NCBI GenBank assembly: GCA_003978455.1
Contig: QNZT01000145.1
Location: 1-12,585, forward strand
Direction of reading: 5' to 3'
Source of the DNA: Sulfurospirillum sp.
GTDB taxonomy: Bacteria; Campylobacterota; Campylobacteria; Campylobacterales; QNZT01
DNA: 12,585 bases
The position numbers and the translations under genes were made by a program. The notes beneath the pieces are model-generated. The model was given only the letters and a program-made list of their open reading frames with translations, had not been told where the DNA came from and did no database searches. This document shows positions 1 through 6,690 of the stretch, piece after piece; position 1 is the first letter of the stretch, and each line of letters starts with the position of its first letter.

Positions 1-545
1 TGCTTTCCGTCATCACTTACATTGACCTTATGGATAAATGCGGGATACTCATTTTCGGTAGTTGCTGGTCTTATAGTATAAAATGTTTTACCCTTTAATA
101 TGGCTTTCAAACTATTTTCAAGTTCTGTAACTTCATACTTTAAAGGTAAAGTCATATTCTGCCCATCACTACTTTTGATCTGTAAATCAACATCATAATC
201 ACCAGTAGTTGCAGGTTGTTGAAATGCCAGTTTATAGTGCTTATCGTCTATCTTCTGTAATTCAAACATAGCATAGTCTGCCCCAGCCAGGGTGATAGTG
301 GAATTTATGTTGGTCTCAATATCCTCAACTATTTTTGTACCTTCCGCTACAGAGCCACGATTTATTCTAGGTATTTGACTATTTGCATCTGTACTAAAAT
401 TGCCAATCGTAACTTTTAATGTTTGAGCATGACTGGTCTCACTTGGATCACTTAGATTACTTGGATCACTAGCTGAACCACCACCACATCCCAAAACCAA
501 AAGCATTGGAACCGACATAAAGATCATTGTAAAAACTATTTTCAC
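1..545 (-). CDS. Secreted lipoprotein, N-terminal part (runs off the left edge)
   Basis: An uninterrupted minus-strand frame of 181 codons leaves the window at position 1, so the C-terminus is missing. The first in-frame start after an upstream stop is GTG at 545-543, giving a short lysine-containing n-region, a hydrophobic stretch and a lipobox ending L-V-L-G-C, with the lipidated Cys at codon 20 (486-488). The ATG at 527 would leave no positive charge before the hydrophobic core, so GTG is preferred although its Shine-Dalgarno (AAGG) directly abuts it. After the Cys come three Gly and a Ser/Asp/Pro-rich linker with a repeated S-D-P-S, then a beta-rich, lysine- and threonine-rich region. I recognise no domain. 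It probably sits at the outer membrane or periplasmic face. The gene is clearly more AT-rich than the genes from 832 onward. Seen: frame, lipobox and linker. Inferred: lipidation and location. Confidence 0.75.
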   Translation of the reverse strand, partial: MKIVFTMIFMSVPMLLVLGCGGGSASDPSNLSDPSETSHAQTLKVTIGNFSTDANSQIPRINRGSVAEGTKIVEDIETNINSTITLAGADYAMFELQKIDDKHYKLAFQQPATTGDYDVDLQIKSSDGQNMTLPLKYEVTELENSLKAILKGKTFYTIRPATTENEYPAFIHKVNVSDDGK

Positions 546-562
546 CCTTAATTAATAAGTAT

Positions 563-591
563 TTTATAAACATAAGAATATATTAAATAAA
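563..591 (-). promoter_or_regulatory. Possible promoter of the lipoprotein gene
   Basis: On the minus strand a TATAAA -10-like box lies at 568-563, with an AT-rich TTTATT at 591-586, 17 bases upstream. This places a transcript start about 10 bases before the GTG start. The surroundings are so AT-rich that such matches are expected by chance, hence the low confidence. Confidence 0.3.
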
Positions 592-804
592 CTTAAGTAT
601 ATATTATCTGGATCATATACTCTTCTGTTGTTTTAGTCGATTCAGATTCAGACGATGAGGTAAATGGTTTCAATGCTTATAGTCATTTTACACAGGATGA
701 GAGCAGGTAAGCTTTTTTATCGATTTATGTATTACGTTTGGACGAAAAACCGGTTTTTTTACATTCGTACAGAATCTGATACTTCAATCTATCCCAAACG
801 ATTT

Positions 805-810
805 TACAAT
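805..810 (+). promoter_or_regulatory. Possible -10 box for the DUF2461 gene
   Basis: TACAAT lies 21 bases before the ATG at 832, one mismatch from the sigma-70 -10 consensus. No good -35 is found 16-18 bases upstream, which is common in Campylobacterota promoters. A transcript would start near 817. Confidence 0.3.
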
Positions 811-831
811 AAAACTATGTTACCATAAGCC

Positions 832-1545
832 ATGCAATTTTTCAGCTGTGAAGCACTGGACTTTTTACAAAACCTTAGAGAGAACAACACCAAAGAGTGG
901 TTTTTAGCCCACAGAGATCAGTACGAGAGGCTTATCCTGGAGCCATCCAAAGAGTTCGTAACCGAGATGGGTGCAGAGCTGCAAGTGCTTGTCCCCAACA
1001 TCAGAGCTATTCCAAAGATCAACCACTCTCTTTTTCGCATCTACCGGGATATCAGACTTTCCAAAGATAAAACACCCATGAAAAGCAGGATCGGTATCGT
1101 TTTTTGGCGAGGGAGCGGCAAACGCCTTCAAAGCAGTAGTTTTTATATCCATTTTTCACCGGATGAACTGCTTGTCGCCAGTGGTATCAGAGGGTTTTCC
1201 AAAGACTCACTCGAAGGATACCGTAACTATATCAAAGATGAAAACCATGCACGCAGCCTTCAGGCGATCATGCATATGCTCAAAGGCAAGGGATTTGCGT
1301 TTCCGGAGCCAAGATACAAACGCTATCCACGAGGTTTTGAAAAAGATGATCCATTTGCCTATCTGAGTCTTTATGCCGCTATGTTCGCCTTTAAAAGATT
1401 AGATCCAAAGACGATCTGCAGCGACAGGCTCAACGAAATATTATTTGAGATATATCAGGATCTCTTACCGCTGTTTGAATGGATCTATGAGATGAGTTTG
1501 ACATTTGAGATCACAGACCCGAAGGGAAAATCTCTCAGTTTATAG
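832..1545 (+). CDS. DUF2461 (TIGR02453) family protein
   Basis: This 237-residue protein matches the DUF2461/TIGR02453 family over its whole length, which is usually about 220-230 residues. The family signature is clear: the N-terminal F-L-x2-L-x3-N-x2-E-W-F (residues 11-24), the core R-I-Y-R-D-I-R-L-S-K-D-K-T-P-x-K (69-84), and the F-Y-I-H-F-S-P-D-E-L-L-V-A-S-G-I strand pair (104-119). No signal peptide or membrane segment is seen, so it is likely cytosolic. No biochemical function is established for the family as far as I know, and none is claimed here. The start at 832 fits the usual family N-terminus, although only a weak TAAG precedes it. It is transcribed alone, divergent from the lipoprotein gene and convergent with the LtaS-like gene, and is followed 4 bases after its stop by a terminator hairpin. 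Confidence 0.9.
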   Translation: MQFFSCEALDFLQNLRENNTKEWFLAHRDQYERLILEPSKEFVTEMGAELQVLVPNIRAIPKINHSLFRIYRDIRLSKDKTPMKSRIGIVFWRGSGKRLQSSSFYIHFSPDELLVASGIRGFSKDSLEGYRNYIKDENHARSLQAIMHMLKGKGFAFPEPRYKRYPRGFEKDDPFAYLSLYAAMFAFKRLDPKTICSDRLNEILFEIYQDLLPLFEWIYEMSLTFEITDPKGKSLSL

Positions 1546-1549
1546 GATA

Positions 1550-1578
1550 AGATAAAGAGGGATTTATCTCAGTTTTTT
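1550..1578 (+). terminator. Rho-independent terminator of the DUF2461 gene
   Basis: A 7-bp stem AGATAAA (1550-1556) / TTTATCT (1563-1569) with a 6-base loop is followed by CAG and six T (1573-1578). The stem is AT-rich and modest, but the position right after the stop at 1543-1545 is right. There is no T-tract on the minus-strand side, so it should act only on the plus strand. Confidence 0.6.
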
Positions 1579-1637
1579 GAAATATCGAAACGGTCGCAAG
1601 TCATAACAGTCTCGCTAACCGGAGGTGTATCACTTCA

Positions 1638-1659
1638 TGAAGTAAACTATGTTACTTCA
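1638..1659. repeat. Inverted repeat across the stop codon of the LtaS-like gene
   Basis: TGAAGTAA (1638-1645) and TTACTTCA (1652-1659) form an 8-bp stem with a 6-base loop. The right arm contains the minus-strand stop codon (1652-1654). No T-run follows on the minus strand, so it is not a classical terminator. It may protect the mRNA 3' end or weaken read-through. Confidence 0.6.
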
Positions 1660-3574
1660 CATGGAGTCCGTTGTGCTTATAGAGGTAACTCGCACTTTGG
1701 TAACAGGTGATGGTCTCTTTCTCATCTTCGGGAGAGGGTGGATGGGGCAGGTATGTGACGCTTTGTAGTTTCAGATCCTTGACGCCGAAGCTTTGAACAC
1801 TTTTGTCCGGTGAGAGGATGGTGATGGTGTCGTTCCTGTAAAAGCCGAGTTTTTGATAGGTACCGATAAACGCTCTCTCTTCATGATCATCGCGCAATAT
1901 ATCATCTCCGTACATCTTCGCTTCATAGTCCGCACCGATAAGCCCCAGGATGGTCGGGATGACATCGATCTGTGAAGCAAGTTTACTGACAGTCTGCGGT
2001 TTGACGATTTTCGGAGCGTAGATGTAGAGCGGGATCTTGTAGCGCCACAGCGGCAGGTCTCTTTTCCCCGCACTTCCGCCGTTGTGGTCGGCTACGATGA
2101 CAAAGAGTGTGTTGTCGAACCACGGTTTTTTCGCAGCCTCTTTTAAAAATTTGTCGATCGCATAGTCGGTATATTTGACGCCGCCGTTGCGTCCGGTGTG
2201 AGAAGGTATGTCTATCTTTTTGTCCGGGTAGGTGAAAGGGCGGTGGTTGGAGGTGGTCATGACAAAACTGAAAAACGGTTTGTTTTGGGCAAATGATGCA
2301 TCCGCTTTCTGGATCGTTTTGGCAAAAAGATCTTCGTCACAGACACCCCAGACGTTGGAAAATGTCACTTCGCTATCTTTAAAGTCAAAACGATCCACCA
2401 CTTCAAAACCGTTGTGTGAGAAAAAGTAGTTCATGTTGTCAAAGTAACCGTGACCGGCATAGATAAATCTGTTCTCATAGCCAAGTTTTTGGAAGATAAA
2501 CCCTGCGGAGTTGAGATCGGCACAGTCGGGGCGTTTGACGATACTGCGACCGGGCGTGGGCGGCAGGGAGAGTGTGACGGCTTCCATCCCCCGGACGGTT
2601 CTGGTACCGGTGGCAAAGAGGTTGTCGAAGAAGAGTGATTTTTTTGCCAGCGTGTCCAGATGGGGTGTCAAGCCCTCTTTGTTGCCGAAAATACCCATAT
2701 AGCTTGCGCTCAAACTCTCTACCATAATAAGGATAACGTTATGTTTTCGGAGTGGTTTCGGGTTGGTGACAAGCTGTGCGATGTCGTATATGTTTTTTGT
2801 TTTAAATGCTCTGTTTTCACGTTTGAGAAGCCCGCGGAGGTTTTCAAACACTTCATGATCGGGAAGTGTTTTGTAAAACTCGTAAAAGTCGAGTTCATTG
2901 TGCCGAAAAGCGCTGAAAAGAGAGTAAAAACCGTTTTTTGCCAGTTCCTGGTTAAATCTGTTCGGGCAGCTTTGTGTCAGTGTCTGTTTGTCGAAAAAGA
3001 GGAAAAAGAGCACCGGCACAACCAGATAAACCGCCCCGGTTTTCAGCCGCTCTTTGAAACTTATCTCTTCACTGAATGCTTTTTGATGCAGTGCCGTCTT
3101 TTGGTGGTTGTAGTAAAAAACGGCTGCTGTGAGGATAAAGATGACCGTAAGCAGCAGTGGGATGGGATAGGACTCCAGGATATTGTGGATCACTTCATGT
3201 GTATAGACCAGATAATCCACCGCGATAAAGTTGAAGCGCTTGCCGAACTCATCCCAGAAAAAACACTCGCTAAAAGCGTTGAAGATGAGTGCATAGATGA
3301 CCAGAAAATAGATGAAAAGCGCGATATATTTGTGTATCTTGCTGTTGAAAATTTTGTTGGGGATGATGACAAGGTAGACTACGAAAACGATCAGATAGTA
3401 CGAAACCGCCGCAAAATCGTAGAATATACCGATGGAAAAAACTTTTGCCAGAGCTAAAATTCCCGTATCTGCCTGCTTGTGTGCGGTGATGAGTAAAAAG
3501 AGTCTTGTCAGAAAACTGGTGACCATAAAGATAACGATAAAGTTGGTCACGAAAGAGAATCTTGCTTTGTGCAT
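1652..3574 (-). CDS. LtaS/MdoB-family membrane phosphoglycerol or phosphoethanolamine transferase
   Basis: The protein has about 640 residues: five predicted N-terminal membrane helices (roughly 6-28, 42-70, 81-102, 134-155, 177-194), a linker, then a periplasmic alkaline-phosphatase/sulfatase-fold domain. Visible active-site elements, counted from the ATG at 3574, are N-V-I-L-I-M-V-E-S with the metal-ligand Glu near 286, the nucleophile loop T-G-T-R-T-V-R-G with candidate Thr at 324/326, T-T-S-N-H-R-P with His near 444, and V-A-D-H-N with Asp/His near 496/497. These match known LtaS-type catalysis, in which a head group is moved from a phospholipid to a glycan or lipid acceptor. A Gram-negative cell has no lipoteichoic acid, so a glycan or periplasmic glucan acceptor is inferred. 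The start could also be GTG at 3580; neither has a strong Shine-Dalgarno. It lies 84-90 bases downstream of the DUF4395 gene, probably in the same operon. Confidence 0.88.
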   Translation of the reverse strand: MHKARFSFVTNFIVIFMVTSFLTRLFLLITAHKQADTGILALAKVFSIGIFYDFAAVSYYLIVFVVYLVIIPNKIFNSKIHKYIALFIYFLVIYALIFNAFSECFFWDEFGKRFNFIAVDYLVYTHEVIHNILESYPIPLLLTVIFILTAAVFYYNHQKTALHQKAFSEEISFKERLKTGAVYLVVPVLFFLFFDKQTLTQSCPNRFNQELAKNGFYSLFSAFRHNELDFYEFYKTLPDHEVFENLRGLLKRENRAFKTKNIYDIAQLVTNPKPLRKHNVILIMVESLSASYMGIFGNKEGLTPHLDTLAKKSLFFDNLFATGTRTVRGMEAVTLSLPPTPGRSIVKRPDCADLNSAGFIFQKLGYENRFIYAGHGYFDNMNYFFSHNGFEVVDRFDFKDSEVTFSNVWGVCDEDLFAKTIQKADASFAQNKPFFSFVMTTSNHRPFTYPDKKIDIPSHTGRNGGVKYTDYAIDKFLKEAAKKPWFDNTLFVIVADHNGGSAGKRDLPLWRYKIPLYIYAPKIVKPQTVSKLASQIDVIPTILGLIGADYEAKMYGDDILRDDHEERAFIGTYQKLGFYRNDTITILSPDKSVQSFGVKDLKLQSVTYLPHPPSPEDEKETITCYQSASYLYKHNGLHVK

Positions 3575-3599
3575 AACCACCCCGGATAAAAAGGTGGTT
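3575..3599 (-). repeat. Inverted repeat just before the LtaS-like start codon
   Basis: On the minus strand AACCACC (3599-3593) can pair with GGTGGTT (3581-3575), leaving an 11-base loop. The right arm directly touches the ATG at 3574, includes the alternative GTG start and covers the only G-rich Shine-Dalgarno-like sequence. If it forms in mRNA it would hide the ribosome binding site, which would suggest low or conditional translation. The pairing is visible; regulation is inference. Confidence 0.45.
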
Positions 3600-3659
3600 G
3601 ATTATGACATCGAAGTATGAATTTTCTATGAAAAAGCTGTTAGCCCTCGCAGAGGATGA

Positions 3660-3676
3660 GATGACTAAAAGTCATC
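3660..3676. repeat. Inverted repeat across the stop codon of the DUF4395 gene
   Basis: GATGACT (3660-3666) and AGTCATC (3670-3676) form a perfect 7-bp stem with a 3-base loop. The minus-strand stop codon is at 3667-3665, inside the hairpin. No T-tract follows on the minus strand, so read-through into the LtaS-like gene remains plausible. The left part of the stem is built from the Asp codons of the protein's acidic tail. Confidence 0.55.
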
Positions 3677-4399
3677 ATCATCGTTGTCAAACGCTTCGGC
3701 TGCCTTTTGATACTCCAGTTCATCCAGCTCTTTTTGTGTTAAAAAGAGTTGTTTCATCTTTTTAGTGAAAATGGTTTTGTCTTCGAGTTTGGTAAAGTAG
3801 CTGTATGTGCCGTAAAAAATGCCTGCAACCGTCAGCAACAGTATCCCCTTCTGTACCGGTGTAAATCTCTGTACAGGCTCTTTGATATTCATCTCACAGA
3901 CACCGCCGGGGCAGTATTTTGGGTCTTGTTTTTTGATCAGTCCGAAGATCTTGCACCCCAGACAGATAGAAAATGCAGACTCGAAAAAGAGCAGTAGCAT
4001 ACAGATAAGACAGACGAGTACTTTCATAGGATTTGGCTGAAAGTCTATCACCAGATACCAGAACATCGGCACAGCTATGACAAATCCGACAAGCCAGGCA
4101 AACCTTTTTTGCGCGGCACCGACATACTCCGGTTTTTGGTTACGGACGAAAAAACGCCCCAGTAGCAGACTCGGGGAGTACCGCGGATTGATAACACGTA
4201 TGAGAAAGTCAAGCATAAAAAAGGTGACAAAATATCTTGAAAAGTCAGGTCTCTGGAGCATAATCCCGTTTGTCAGTCCGATAAATGCACCGACAAAAAG
4301 CAGCCCCGCCGCAGCTCTCGCTTCACGTTCGTTTAAAACCGGTACTTCATAGCCCGGTACTTGTTCGCCGTATGATCCGAAAATATCTTTAAAACGCAT
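3665..4399 (-). CDS. DUF4395 domain-containing inner-membrane protein
   Basis: This 244-residue protein has four membrane stretches in its first part (about 28-48, 55-70, 100-120, 123-143) and a fifth near 183-201. Residues about 22-152 fit DUF4395: N-E-R-E-A-R-A-A-A-G near the N-terminus, R-V-I-N-P-R-Y-S-P before the middle, and the family hallmark F-x-I-C-L-G-C-K-I-F at 143-152. Two further cysteines follow in K-Y-C-P-G-G-V-C (161-168), giving a four-Cys cluster near the membrane surface that could bind metal or be redox-active; this is inference. The C-terminus is a lysine- and glutamate-rich helix ending in an acidic D-N-D-D-D-D-F tail. The start at 4399 has AAAGG eight bases upstream. 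It is the first gene before the LtaS-like transferase and may be its partner. DUF4395 has no established function that I know of. Confidence 0.82.
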   Translation of the reverse strand: MRFKDIFGSYGEQVPGYEVPVLNEREARAAAGLLFVGAFIGLTNGIMLQRPDFSRYFVTFFMLDFLIRVINPRYSPSLLLGRFFVRNQKPEYVGAAQKRFAWLVGFVIAVPMFWYLVIDFQPNPMKVLVCLICMLLLFFESAFSICLGCKIFGLIKKQDPKYCPGGVCEMNIKEPVQRFTPVQKGILLLTVAGIFYGTYSYFTKLEDKTIFTKKMKQLFLTQKELDELEYQKAAEAFDNDDDDF

Positions 4400-4536
4400 C
4401 CGAAAGACCTTTAAAGTGATTAGTAAGTAGATTTATTTTATCGTTTTTAGATTAAGAAAAGCTGTTGGGACTCTTTTACCACTTAGATAGCTGGGATCGG
4501 TTTGCAGTCACTTTTGCTTAATTATTCGGCAGGAGG

Positions 4537-4563
4537 AGGGGAGCCGTCTGCTCCCCTTTTTTT
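4537..4563 (+). terminator. Strong rho-independent terminator on the plus strand with no plus-strand gene before it
   Basis: A GC-rich 8-bp stem AGGGGAGC (4537-4544) / GCTCCCCT (4550-4557) with a CGTCT loop runs into a T-tract (seven T, 4557-4563). This is a textbook intrinsic terminator for plus-strand transcription. On the minus strand the same hairpin is followed by TCCTCCTG, so it is not oriented to end the DUF505 transcript. All genes from 1652 to 6449 are on the minus strand, which leaves the terminator without a visible client. Confidence 0.75.
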
Positions 4564-4583
4564 CCGTTAGACGTAGATGGCTG

Positions 4584-6449
4584 TTATATGTGTGCAGCGT
4601 TGAGCGATTCGACCGCTTCGAGCATTAGCAGACCCGATTCGTTGACGCTGTTTTTACCGACATATTTCGCCTCTCTGGCGGCGGTGTAGGCTTTTTCAAA
4701 CGCTTCGGGGCTGAGTCCGCTGCGCTTGATCGCCTCTTTGATGTTTTTGGGCATGATGCGGATCTTCTTCTCTTTCACATACATCGTACCGACCTCTTTG
4801 ATCGCCTTGACGACACGATAGATGGTCGGGTTGACAGGTGTACCGAAACCGGAAGGCACGCCGCTTATCGCCTTGTCCATCATAGCGCCGTACTCCGTCT
4901 CGACGATATGTCCGTCGGGGAGAATCTCAACGAACCCTTTTGCTTCGAGCTTGTCGAGCGCTTCGTTGATGTGTATCTTCTCGATCTCATCTTTACCCGC
5001 CAGGATATCGCCGCAGCTGTATCCGTGATCGGGAATACTTTTGAAAACCTCCATCTCGTAGCGTGTCATGAAAGGCAACTTATCGTGTGTGGCGAGCTCT
5101 TCGTAGAGCAGACCCGATTTGGTCGGCTCGTAGGTGCCAAGCACACGCTCTTTGCGCGCCTCTTTGATCCACTCTTTGTTGGGTGCGCTGAAAACCTTGT
5201 TGGAGATGGCGAGGCTTTTGACCGCCCATGAGTGGATACTGCGTTCGTCGTGCTGATCTTCGATGACCCGCTTGCCATCCTCTGTGACGTAGTAGACACT
5301 CTTGTTGTTCTCATTCGCTTTTTCGGTGATGAGCCCAAACGCTTCAAGACCGAAGAGGTAGTTTCTGAGGTCAAAGTTTTCATCGTACCATTTGGCCATA
5401 TCTTTGGCTTCCTGAAACTTGCTGGCGATCTCACGCTTTTTGAGAGGCATCTCGTCGAGTCGTCTGCCGTAGCGTTCGATCAGCTTTTTATACTCTCTCA
5501 CCTTACGATCGACGAGCTCTCTTTTGATCTCCTCCATCGTCGGAACTTCTTCAGGATTGACGGAGGTTTTCTCATCCCAGATACGCTGGATCGTTTTGAG
5601 GACTTCGACCTCCTCTTTCTCGATGGCAAAACTTCTCAGTGGTGCATCGTGCGGATCTCTCCAGACTCTGTAGAGCTCAAGCGCGCGCTCTCCACCGTAT
5701 GAGAGGGTGTCCACATCTTCGATATAACCCAGCACTTCCAGTTCGGCGAGTGTCTCCAGGGGCACCTCTTCACCATCCGCGACTCTGGCGATATTTTCGA
5801 GGATGGAGAGATCGAGGACTGCGCCTTCGTTCGCCCAGCCGCCTGCCGCCAGTGTCTCCTTGAGCTTCTGTCCTGCCAGAGTGAAGGTGAAGTACTCACC
5901 GTCAGGCATGGAGTAGGTGATCAGCCGCATACTTTCAAGCAGATCTTTGTAGTTCTCCACGTCGGGCAGGTAGTGTGAGTCGGTAGGACCTGTCGGCGCT
6001 TTGCGGATATACTCAGCCAGTGCCGCGTCGATGACGAGCTCGGGATGCAGGATGTTGTACGCTTCGTAGAGATCGAGTGCTTCCTGTGTCAGCAAACCCT
6101 TCCCGTCGGCAAATCCGCGTTCCCGGAGTACTTCATGTGAAACGGAAGTGGTTTTATTTTTATTGCGTACCGCTCCGTCGATCATAGCAATCACTTTGTT
6201 GCTGACCCATTTGAAGTTCTCTTTCCAACTATCGACGGCAGGGATATTTTGCTGTACAGACTGGAGGACTTTCGCGACGATCTCCCCGCCGTATGTTAAC
6301 GCTATGTGTGCCGGATCTGGGTATCGGATGATACCGGCGAGATTCAGCGCCTCGACGGCTGTTTTATTGAGACTGGATACGTCGATCGCTTTATCTCCCG
6401 ATTCGCTGATAAACTGTATCACTTCTGCTGCTTCTTTTTTGATGACCAT
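4584..6449 (-). CDS. DUF505-family protein with repeated winged-helix-like units
   Basis: This soluble 621-residue protein has no signal peptide or membrane helix. From memory it matches DUF505 (PF04458), found in Aquificota, some archaea and sulfur-oxidising Campylobacterota; its function is unknown. An internal pattern recurs: a helix ending in L-x2-x-G-h-I, a short hairpin, then T-x2-G-x2-h-x-E. It occurs near residues 33-62, 106-130, 168-200, 234-261, 366-398, 425-450, 495-525 and 586-612. Clear examples are L-A-G-I-I with L-T-Y-G-G-E, A-F-G-L-I-T with V-T-E-D-G-K, and A-K-G-F-V-E with E-T-E-Y-G. This is how tandem winged-helix domains look, so nucleic-acid or protein binding is a reasonable guess. 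A charged, probably coiled segment covers about 303-350. The start is well set by AAGGAG (6463-6458) eight bases before ATG. It lies upstream of the DUF4395 gene with a 184-base gap. Confidence 0.82.
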   Translation of the reverse strand: MVIKKEAAEVIQFISESGDKAIDVSSLNKTAVEALNLAGIIRYPDPAHIALTYGGEIVAKVLQSVQQNIPAVDSWKENFKWVSNKVIAMIDGAVRNKNKTTSVSHEVLRERGFADGKGLLTQEALDLYEAYNILHPELVIDAALAEYIRKAPTGPTDSHYLPDVENYKDLLESMRLITYSMPDGEYFTFTLAGQKLKETLAAGGWANEGAVLDLSILENIARVADGEEVPLETLAELEVLGYIEDVDTLSYGGERALELYRVWRDPHDAPLRSFAIEKEEVEVLKTIQRIWDEKTSVNPEEVPTMEEIKRELVDRKVREYKKLIERYGRRLDEMPLKKREIASKFQEAKDMAKWYDENFDLRNYLFGLEAFGLITEKANENNKSVYYVTEDGKRVIEDQHDERSIHSWAVKSLAISNKVFSAPNKEWIKEARKERVLGTYEPTKSGLLYEELATHDKLPFMTRYEMEVFKSIPDHGYSCGDILAGKDEIEKIHINEALDKLEAKGFVEILPDGHIVETEYGAMMDKAISGVPSGFGTPVNPTIYRVVKAIKEVGTMYVKEKKIRIMPKNIKEAIKRSGLSPEAFEKAYTAAREAKYVGKNSVNESGLLMLEAVESLNAAHI

Positions 6450-6690
6450 AATTGTTTCTCCTTTTGATTTTATATTTTTTGACTGATGTGATTTTAGTCT
6501 AATTGTATCAACTTTGTCTGCTACTTAAGTGGCAAAGATCTTTTTAGTCCGGTTGTACAGGAGACAGTGCTCTAAGAAAAGAGCCTGAGCGAGGCGAGTT
6601 TCCATACCATACTATCACCATACGAAAGTGGGAAGGTTTCTGAAATATATGCTAAAATGACCACACGCAAAAAATAGACAAAGGATCAGT
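6450..6690. other. Divergent promoter region between the DUF505 and metallo-hydrolase genes
   Basis: Both genes start outward from this 241-base stretch. For DUF505 (minus) the leader is AT-rich, with several -10-like boxes (TACAAT, TAAAAT, TATAAA) but no convincing -35 partner. The middle holds a 10-base palindrome AAAGATCTTT (6534-6543) and a small stem GCTCT/AGAGC (6569-6573, 6580-6584) with a 6-base loop, neither assigned to a function. No open frame of note. Confidence 0.4.
6650..6658 (+). promoter_or_regulatory. Extended -10 promoter of the metallo-hydrolase gene
   Basis: TGCTAAAAT carries the TGn extension and a TAAAAT -10 box, 32 bases before the ATG at 6691. No -35 consensus is found, as is common for extended -10 promoters. 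The transcript would start near 6665 and include the AAGGA at 6681-6685, five bases before the start codon. Confidence 0.55.

Larger units (their letters stand above)
546..831. other. AT-rich intergenic region between divergent genes, with a possible coding remnant
   Basis: No complete gene is visible. On the plus strand a frame stays open from 597 to the TAA at 708-710 without any ATG, GTG or TTG start. Its last 24 residues (acidic, including D-S-D-S-D-D-E) read like the tail of a protein, but 38 open codons are not rare by chance. A perfect 14-base palindrome made of five A, CCGG and five T lies at 745-758. The direct repeat TAAGTAT occurs at 556-562 and 594-600. No terminator or RNA gene is recognisable. 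Confidence 0.5.

Noticed and set aside
2660..3457. 265-codon plus-strand frame opposite the LtaS-like gene
   Set aside because: No recognisable domain, and it lies wholly inside a gene with an intact catalytic set; it is a shadow frame.
4465..4505. tRNA-like D-arm look on the minus strand (AGTGGTAAAAGAG after CAGCTATCTA)
   Set aside because: The D-stem has a mismatch, no anticodon stem or T-arm follows, and there is no acceptor pairing. At most a chance likeness or a very decayed fragment.
4400..4536. Riboswitch in the leader of the DUF4395 gene
   Set aside because: The stretch with GCAAACC and nearby G/C-rich bits was compared by eye with c-di-GMP, TPP, ZTP and fluoride motifs; none of their conserved cores is present.
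4537..4563. Terminator of the DUF505 gene
   Set aside because: The T-tract is on the wrong side; on the minus strand the stem is preceded by A and followed by TCCTCCTG.
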